Of a DNA stretch of 12,360 nt, positions 6,942 to 12,360 are shown piece by piece. This DNA comes from Candidatus Hydrogenedens sp. Lineage in GTDB: Bacteria > Hydrogenedentota > Hydrogenedentia > Hydrogenedentales > Hydrogenedentaceae. The notes under the pieces are model-generated. The model did not search any database, had not been told where the DNA came from, and worked only from the letters and a program-made list of their open reading frames with translations. The DNA lies in assembly GCA_035378955.1 (NCBI GenBank), contig DAOSUS010000090.1, positions 1 to 12,360 on the forward strand, given 5' to 3'. The position numbers and the translations under genes were made by a program. How positions within the stretch are numbered: position 1 is the stretch's first letter; the number at the start of each line of letters is the position of its first letter.

Positions 6942-8117
6942 ATGGATATATTAACAAAGATAAATGATGATATAAGCTATTTAGCAGGTGCCACGATAAC
7001 AAGAAGATACGGGACTGAAGGGGAATTGTTGTGTTCGGAATATATTCGCAATCGTTTATTAAACATGGGTTTACAGCCTGTTATAGAGCCTTTTAATTGT
7101 TCTCGAGAAACATTTCAGATTTTTTCGCTTTATTGGATGGAGTTTCTTTTTGTCATATTATTGACTATATTTTTCCCATTAGCAGGGTTTCTGTATGGGG
7201 TTATCGTTTTCTTCCTTTATTTCTTAGAAATTTCAGGGTATTTTAGCCTGTCAAAATTTGTTCCTGAATATCAGTCTCAAAACATTCATACCGTGATACG
7301 GAAACAGGATTTGTTTGATGAACCTAAATACAGGATTGTATTTCATGCGAATTATGACTGTGGTATATCCCATTTTCTTTATTCTAAAGAAGTCATGGAT
7401 TTTCTTCCTGTGTTTCATCATTTGATTGTAATTTGTATGCTGGTGGTTTTGGGTATAAGTCTTCGCGATGAATTAAGTAATATTGTTCCATGGCAGGATA
7501 ATATCTCCATGTTGTGCCGCATATTTGTAGGGATTGTTTTAGGAACGATGAGTTTCATCGCCCTAATTGCAACAGCCAATGAAGAGGATACACGAGGGGC
7601 TAATTTTAATGCTTCAGGTGTAGCATGTTTGTTAGGAGTGGCAGAGTTTCTGGCTGAACGGCCTTTGGAGGATGTGGAGATTCATTTTGTTTTTTCAGGT
7701 GCCTATCAATCCTGGATGTCAGGATTGCGGCATTTCTTGAAGAAAAATCCCTTCCCTAAAAAAGAGACTTTGTTTATTAATGTGGAAGGGGTTGGTTCTG
7801 GTGATTTACATATCATTACACGGGAAAGTATGATATTTACTTTTCATGTGGATAAAGAGATTTTAGAATTCATTGAAAGACATAATTTTTCTTCGGAAAT
7901 AGGAAAAGCGGATTCTTTGCCTTTGCCTACTTCATCGTATATGGTAGCTTTGCACGGATATAAATGTTTTACAATTATGGGTCTGGATAAAGATAAAAAG
8001 CCGATATATTGCAATCAAATTGAAGATACTACATTAAATATAGATGAAAAGAAAATTCAGAAAACAAGTGAAATTTTATCTAAGTTCGTAATATTATGGA
8101 CAGAAGAAAGAAAATAA
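6942..8117 (+). CDS. Membrane protein with an M28-peptidase fold lacking the metal ligands (probable pseudopeptidase)
   Basis: The 391-residue protein starts like an M28 aminopeptidase lid (TRRYGTEGELLCSEYIRNRL). Two membrane helices follow (about 66-101), then the core, with two more helices inserted (about 155-174 and 190-212). In the core the zinc and catalytic residues are replaced. AHYDS becomes ANYDC (N137), GANDNASG becomes GANFNASG (F222), GAEE becomes GAYQ (Y255, Q256), and the late D-H motif reads TSSY (330-333). The fold signature ASGVACLLGVAEFLAERPLE is otherwise excellent. Hydrolysis is therefore unlikely; a binding or scaffold role at the membrane is inferred. The ATG at 6942 is chosen for family fit, with TTG at 6936 as alternative. 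Neither has a clear ribosome binding site, so translation may be leaderless. The phosphomutase gene follows 70 bp downstream. Confidence 0.75.
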   Translation: MDILTKINDDISYLAGATITRRYGTEGELLCSEYIRNRLLNMGLQPVIEPFNCSRETFQIFSLYWMEFLFVILLTIFFPLAGFLYGVIVFFLYFLEISGYFSLSKFVPEYQSQNIHTVIRKQDLFDEPKYRIVFHANYDCGISHFLYSKEVMDFLPVFHHLIVICMLVVLGISLRDELSNIVPWQDNISMLCRIFVGIVLGTMSFIALIATANEEDTRGANFNASGVACLLGVAEFLAERPLEDVEIHFVFSGAYQSWMSGLRHFLKKNPFPKKETLFINVEGVGSGDLHIITRESMIFTFHVDKEILEFIERHNFSSEIGKADSLPLPTSSYMVALHGYKCFTIMGLDKDKKPIYCNQIEDTTLNIDEKKIQKTSEILSKFVILWTEERK

Positions 8118-8187
8118 AGTTATCTGTTTTTTATAATGTTAAGAAACTTATTTACAATATAGACCTAAAAAAAGAAAGGAGTTATAT

Positions 8188-9558
8188 ATGAATGTAAATC
8201 CCAATATTTTCCGTGAATATGATTTGCGTGGTATTGCAGGTAAAGATTTGACCGAAGATATTATGGAACTTTTGGGGAAGGCGTATGTTGCCTATATGAA
8301 ATCGAAGAGAGCTATACATAAGAATCTTGTGGTTGTTGGAAGGGATGGTAGGGTTAGTAGTAAAAGTTTTAGCCGTGCTTTGATTGATGGAATCACAGAA
8401 GCGGGGATGAATGTGATTGATATCGGTGAAGTGCCTACACCTTTGACATACTTTGCAATGAATACGCTTGAAGTAGATGGTGGCTTAATGATAACAGCCA
8501 GCCATAATCCTGGGGAATATAACGGATTAAAAATAGGTGTGGGGAAAACAACTATTTATGGGGAACAAATTCAAGAATTTCGCAAGTATGTGGAAGCAGG
8601 GAATTATCCTGTTCGCAAGAAAGAGGTATCCATTACAAAAGTAGACATTGTCCCGAAATATCAAAAACGGATATTAAAAGATATTAAATTAAAACGGAAG
8701 CTCAAGGTGGTTATAGACGCAGGTAATGGGGTTGGTGGCGTAGTTGCAGTTCCTTTGTTCAGGGAATTGGGTTGTGAGGTAATACCTCTTTATTGTGAAG
8801 TGGATGGAAATTTTCCGAACCATCATCCGGACCCCACCAAAGAATCTAATTTGAAGGAATTAATTAAAACGGTAAAGAAATATAAAGCGGATGTTGGTAT
8901 TGCGTTTGATGGAGATGTAGACCGTTTAGGTGGATGTGATGAAAAAGGGAGAATGTTATGGGGTGACCAATTATTGGTGTTGTTTGCAAGGGATATCTTG
9001 AAAGACAAACCCGGGGCAACAATTCTGGGTGAGGTGAAATGCTCACGGAGTATGTATGAAGAGATAAAAAAAGCAGGTGGAAATGCCGTAATGTGGCGGA
9101 CAGGTCATTCGCACATTAAGTCTGCAATGATAAAGTTAAAGGCACAAGTAGCGGGTGAAATGAGTGGACATATATTTTTCAAGCATCGTTGGTATGGTTT
9201 TGATGACGCTATATATTCGGCAAGTAGACTGCTGGAACTAATTGCCAACGGTGGAAAACCGTTAAGTGCATTGCTGGATACCATTCCGAAAAGGCATTCG
9301 ACCCCGGAATTGGAAATTCCCTGCCCTGATGATAAGAAATTTGATGTAGTTGCAAAGGCAACGAAACATTTTCAAGAAAAAGGGTATGAAGTGATAACTA
9401 TTGATGGGGCACGAATTGAATTTCCAGATGGCTGGGGACTACTTCGTGCATCTAACACATCACCCAAGTTAGTTATGCGAGTGGAAGCAGATACAAAGAA
9501 GCAGATGGATAAAATCCGCCAATTGATTGAAGATACTCTTCATCAAATTATGACATAA
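8188..9558 (+). CDS. Phosphomannomutase/phosphoglucomutase (AlgC/ManB type)
   Basis: This alpha-D-phosphohexomutase moves phosphate between C6 and C1 of mannose or glucose. It supplies sugar-1-phosphates for nucleotide-sugar, polysaccharide and glycogen synthesis. The 456 residues show all four domains in order. They carry phosphoserine S105 in ITASHNP, the Mg loop DGDVDR (241-246), the sugar-recognition loop GEMSGH (323-328) and the phosphate-binding loop RASNTSP (420-426). GEMSGH separates it from phosphoglucosamine mutase, which normally has GEQSGH. The start NIFREYDLRG is typical of AlgC-type enzymes. AAAGGAG at 8175-8181, 6 bp before the ATG, is a strong ribosome binding site. It may be co-transcribed with the M28-like gene or use a weak TATAAT at 8132-8137. 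It converges on the sugar kinase gene across a 78-bp gap with no visible terminator. Confidence 0.94.
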   Translation: MNVNPNIFREYDLRGIAGKDLTEDIMELLGKAYVAYMKSKRAIHKNLVVVGRDGRVSSKSFSRALIDGITEAGMNVIDIGEVPTPLTYFAMNTLEVDGGLMITASHNPGEYNGLKIGVGKTTIYGEQIQEFRKYVEAGNYPVRKKEVSITKVDIVPKYQKRILKDIKLKRKLKVVIDAGNGVGGVVAVPLFRELGCEVIPLYCEVDGNFPNHHPDPTKESNLKELIKTVKKYKADVGIAFDGDVDRLGGCDEKGRMLWGDQLLVLFARDILKDKPGATILGEVKCSRSMYEEIKKAGGNAVMWRTGHSHIKSAMIKLKAQVAGEMSGHIFFKHRWYGFDDAIYSASRLLELIANGGKPLSALLDTIPKRHSTPELEIPCPDDKKFDVVAKATKHFQEKGYEVITIDGARIEFPDGWGLLRASNTSPKLVMRVEADTKKQMDKIRQLIEDTLHQIMT

Positions 9559-9636
9559 CTTCCCGAAATAAAGAGAAATCTATATCGCTGTGGTAATAGA
9601 TACATGCTTATACTCGAGGGTAAATCCTTAGGTAGG

Positions 9637-10560
9637 CTAAAACGGGAATTCGGAAAGGTCCTGAATGCGGGTTTGCTGGATAAATTCGCAACAACGCTTT
9701 TTGATTTCTTCACCCGTAAGAGATAATAAACGGCGGGGTCCGAAAGACTCACATGTAAAGGAGGCAATGACTGTCCCAATTACTGTTGCTTGCCGTAATA
9801 CTTCGGGTTCAACACTGTTTCTATATGCGAGATACCCCATAAAACCACCTGCAAAACTATCCCCAGCACCTGTAGGGTCTACAACATTTTCCAATAAGTA
9901 TGCAGGTAACATGAAAGTTTCTTCATCTTCAAAGAATAAAAGGCAGCCATGTTCCCCTTTTTTGATAATAAGGACATCCGGACCTAAAGCGAGGATTTCT
10001 CTGCTGGCTTTTTTTAAGTTTTCTTCACCGGATAATTGTCTTGCTTCCGAGTCATTAATGAAAAGAATATCAACACGGCTTAGAACTTCCTGCAAATCAT
10101 CCGGTGTCGTCTCTATCCACAAATTCATGGTATCCATGCCCGTAAAACGCGGAAAAGCCTGGCGTAATACATCTAATTGTAAAGAGGGATTAATATTTCC
10201 GAGGAAAAGGTAGGGAACTTGTGAGATTTCTTTGGATATGGTGGGTTTAAATGTTTCAAAAACATTAAGTTGTGTATCTAATGTGTCGCGTTGATTTACA
10301 TCTTTATGGTAGCGTCCCGACCAGCGAAAAGTTTTTCCATCTACCTGTTTTAATCCGTCAATGTTAATATTCCGTGATTTAAGAATCTGGATATATTCCT
10401 GAGGGAAATCCGTTCCAATGACACCAATCATATTTACACGAGTAAAGAAGGAAGCCGAAATGGAAAAATAAGTTGCAGCACCACCTAATTCTAACTCACA
10501 TTTTCCATAAGGTGTTTCGACAGAATCTAAGGCTACAGAACCAACTACAGTTATATCCAT
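9637..10560 (-). CDS. PfkB-family (ribokinase-like) sugar kinase
   Basis: The 307-residue protein is a ribokinase-fold kinase that would phosphorylate a sugar or nucleoside hydroxyl with ATP. The N-terminal substrate motif LGGAATYFSISASFF (25-39) corresponds to the PfkB GG signature. FINDSEARQLSG is the usual mid-protein N-x-x-E motif. DPTGAGDSFAGGF holds the anion hole and catalytic base D234. The specific substrate cannot be read; the segment RWSGRYHKDVNQRDTL in the lid looks characteristic of a subfamily without a known substrate to me. The gene lies 38 bp downstream of the radical-SAM-like gene on the same strand and is probably co-transcribed. AAGGGA about 9 bp before the ATG serves as ribosome binding site. 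No intrinsic terminator is visible after its stop. Confidence 0.9.
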   Translation of the reverse strand: MDITVVGSVALDSVETPYGKCELELGGAATYFSISASFFTRVNMIGVIGTDFPQEYIQILKSRNINIDGLKQVDGKTFRWSGRYHKDVNQRDTLDTQLNVFETFKPTISKEISQVPYLFLGNINPSLQLDVLRQAFPRFTGMDTMNLWIETTPDDLQEVLSRVDILFINDSEARQLSGEENLKKASREILALGPDVLIIKKGEHGCLLFFEDEETFMLPAYLLENVVDPTGAGDSFAGGFMGYLAYRNSVEPEVLRQATVIGTVIASFTCESFGPRRLLSLTGEEIKKRCCEFIQQTRIQDLSEFPF

Positions 10561-10598
10561 GTTTGTTTTTCCCTTATGTTGTCATTATCATTTTGAAA

Positions 10599-12212
10599 TT
10601 AATTTGCTACTGCTTTGAAATCGTATTTTCTGATATTCCATTCTTCTTCGCGAATTCGTTTCTTTAATTGGTTATTAAACTGGGAGACCATACCTTGTAA
10701 GCTGTCGGCATCGCCTTCTAAAAGAACTTTTTCAAAGAAATTTCTGAAGAATTTTTGTTCTTTTGATATTTGCAGGACATGAGTAATAATTCCCATCAGG
10801 GCATCGGTTTGGGGGGTTATGTTTAATTTAACAATCTCATCTATCATTGTGGACAAATCAAAAGGTTTCCATTGCAGGAATTTTGTGGAATGGAATTCCC
10901 CAGCAAGCCATTCTATATATTCGGTAGGATTTACATTAAAACTAAATGAATCCATATTTTGCCACCACATTGAATCCGGTAAGAGGTAAACAGGTTCAAC
11001 CTGAACACTATCGGGTTTAATTCGTTTTAAAAATCGCAATGTTTCTGCGAAGGTATGTCGGTCTTCCTCCGGGCAGGGATAGGAACATTGTATTGTGGTA
11101 AAGAAATGAGAAGACACAAAGGCAGATATAGCGGTTTCTAAGGAACTAATGGTTCTCATAATACCGTAATATTTTGATAATAATCGTTGACTGCCTGTTG
11201 GAATATTTACCGAGATGGCACGACAACCGGAAAGGTGTAAACTATGCACCCAATCCCCTTGAATATTGGAGCAATGGAAATTGCGGGAATATGTTATGAA
11301 ATGAGCAGACTTTAATAAAGCCAAAGATAACGATTGAACATCGGAAGAATTTATCATCTCTCCTTCAATATGGAAAGTCCAAGTGCTGTATTTTTCCCTG
11401 AGTTTGCCTATTTCTTCCAGAAGATTTTCGGGGGTCGCATTTATATAATGTTTTAGCGTATAAGGTTCTGAATAGCCAAATCTACCATCTCTTACCTGTT
11501 CTAATGTAAAGATATTTAATTTGCCACCTTTCTGCAGTGCTTCATAATTGTCATAGGAGGGAATAGGTAAATCATCAAGGGTTAATAGACGGTTCACGGG
11601 ACCGACACGAATTTCATTCCCTTCGAGATATACATAATTAGGAACTGAATGCAGGTCTTTTCCAGAAGTAAGATGTTCCCACAAAGGCAGAATAGAAATT
11701 TCACTGTGATTAATCAATATCCCGTTGAATTCGGGAATATTGGTAATAACATAAGGACCTGTATGATTGAGATAAGGACCCGCTCCTATGATATGAATTT
11801 TATTTTGGGTTTCTTCTTTTCTTATTTCATCAGCAAGGATACGAGCGACAATAAGGTCTTCCCTATTTTCTACCCAGAATAATATACAAACGGTGTGAGA
11901 AGAAATCTTTATATTTTGATATATCCAGCGAAGGTATGAATTTTTAATATCTTTTTTTTGTTTTCCACTTCCCAATATACGAGAAAGCCATAATCCTATT
12001 TTGTTTTCTTTTGTATCATTTTTGCCAATACCTTTATTTGTTGTATCATCAGAATAGTATTGAATTGCTTCAGGAATACCGAAATCATAAATTGCGGTAT
12101 TTACATTGTTATCTTGCAAAATTTGAGACATGACAGCAATGGTTCGTTTTGGAGTAAATACTTTGATATCTTTAATCTTTGCTGGAGCATATACGAGGAT
12201 GAATTGGCTCAT
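10599..12212 (-). CDS. B12-binding/radical-SAM-like protein lacking the iron-sulfur cysteine motif
   Basis: The 537-residue protein has the layout of B12-binding-domain radical SAM proteins. A Rossmann-like N-terminal domain (about 1-220) has IIGAGPYL, a late ISILPLWEHLTSGKDL segment and a LDDLPIPSYDNYE linker. A TIM-barrel-like region follows (GLRE-type helix NLLEEIGKLREKY, GCRAISVNIPTGSQRLL with GS at 340-341, and a PCPEED turn). Where the CxxxCxxC cluster motif belongs, the sequence reads RDGRFGYSEP, with G243, Y247 and P250 at the exact cysteine spacing. No CxxxCxxC exists elsewhere in the protein. No DxHxxG cobalamin motif is visible either. Classical radical SAM chemistry is therefore unlikely and the function is unknown. 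AGGA lies 8 bp before the ATG. The sugar kinase gene follows 38 bp downstream. Confidence 0.72.
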   Translation of the reverse strand: MSQFILVYAPAKIKDIKVFTPKRTIAVMSQILQDNNVNTAIYDFGIPEAIQYYSDDTTNKGIGKNDTKENKIGLWLSRILGSGKQKKDIKNSYLRWIYQNIKISSHTVCILFWVENREDLIVARILADEIRKEETQNKIHIIGAGPYLNHTGPYVITNIPEFNGILINHSEISILPLWEHLTSGKDLHSVPNYVYLEGNEIRVGPVNRLLTLDDLPIPSYDNYEALQKGGKLNIFTLEQVRDGRFGYSEPYTLKHYINATPENLLEEIGKLREKYSTWTFHIEGEMINSSDVQSLSLALLKSAHFITYSRNFHCSNIQGDWVHSLHLSGCRAISVNIPTGSQRLLSKYYGIMRTISSLETAISAFVSSHFFTTIQCSYPCPEEDRHTFAETLRFLKRIKPDSVQVEPVYLLPDSMWWQNMDSFSFNVNPTEYIEWLAGEFHSTKFLQWKPFDLSTMIDEIVKLNITPQTDALMGIITHVLQISKEQKFFRNFFEKVLLEGDADSLQGMVSQFNNQLKKRIREEEWNIRKYDFKAVAN

Positions 12213-12360
12213 ATTCAGTATCCTATATGTTGTATACTATTTATAGGTTACAATTTTTTTATAACCACTATATATTGTATATAAAAGTATATTAGGATAT
12301 AAAATTGTATATTTCAACATTTTTTATAAAATTTTTTAATATTTTTGGAGAAAATAATAT
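12213..12360 (-). promoter_or_regulatory. AT-rich upstream region of the radical-SAM-like operon with TTGTATA repeats
   Basis: No gene is visible here. The plus strand carries TTGTATA three times (12230-12236, 12275-12281, 12305-12311), amid many TATA/TATAC variants. These could be regulator sites, several overlapping -10 boxes for the minus-strand operon, or simply low-complexity sequence. On the minus strand a TTGAAA near the window edge has only a poor -10 (TAATAT) at 17 bp. The promoter cannot be fixed with confidence. Confidence 0.35.

Noticed and set aside
9559..9636. Possible bidirectional terminator between the phosphomutase and sugar kinase genes
   Set aside because: Only a weak TCTAT/ATAGA pairing is present, without a GC-rich stem or a T-run on either strand.
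9665..10213. 182-codon plus-strand frame antisense to the PfkB kinase gene
   Set aside because: It is a shadow of a clear kinase gene; its composition is Ser/Arg/Lys-rich with no domain signature.

Overview
The window is AT-rich bacterial chromosomal DNA carrying mostly housekeeping-type genes: two tRNA genes, nine complete protein genes and one gene cut by the left edge. The tRNAs encode their own CCA ends, promoters are of sigma-70 type, and most genes have purine-rich Shine-Dalgarno sites. An uncultivated lineage in or near the Planctomycetes/Hydrogenedentes part of the tree would fit. The pointers are a DNA-binding/receiver fusion regulator, a secreted ceramidase-fold protein and a plant-type phosphoglycerate mutase. 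This placement is a guess from gene content; no marker gene in the window settles it.

Layout. 1-333 is the tail of a probable secreted protein with an InlB-type repeat signature. 334-710 is AT-rich DNA with no convincing gene, ending in a strong promoter for tRNA-Phe(GAA) and tRNA-Thr(CGT). A second promoter drives a regulator with an N-terminal excisionase/MerR-type helix-turn-helix and a C-terminal receiver domain (1095-1673), followed by gpmI (1776-3398). Converging on gpmI with a 4-nt overlap is a tight four-gene minus-strand operon. Read from its promoter side it is dtd, a methionyl-tRNA formyltransferase-like enzyme, a GNAT acetyltransferase and an exported ceramidase-like protein (6835 down to 3395). 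Divergent from dtd is a membrane-spanning M28 peptidase homologue that has lost its metal ligands (6942-8117). A phosphomannomutase/phosphoglucomutase follows it (8188-9558). On the minus strand, a radical-SAM/B12-domain homologue lacking the iron-sulfur cysteines (12212-10599) lies upstream of a PfkB-family sugar kinase (10560-9637).

Functionally, gpmI, the phosphohexomutase and the PfkB kinase belong to central sugar-phosphate metabolism. dtd, and possibly the formyltransferase, serve translation quality control and initiation. The most notable content is two apparent pseudoenzymes within about 6 kb: an M28 peptidase fold with a four-helix membrane insertion and no zinc ligands, and a radical-SAM fold with Gly/Tyr/Pro where the three cluster cysteines should be. 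Both have intact reading frames, which argues for repurposed proteins rather than decayed genes. No CRISPR array, insertion sequence, integrase or phage gene was seen.
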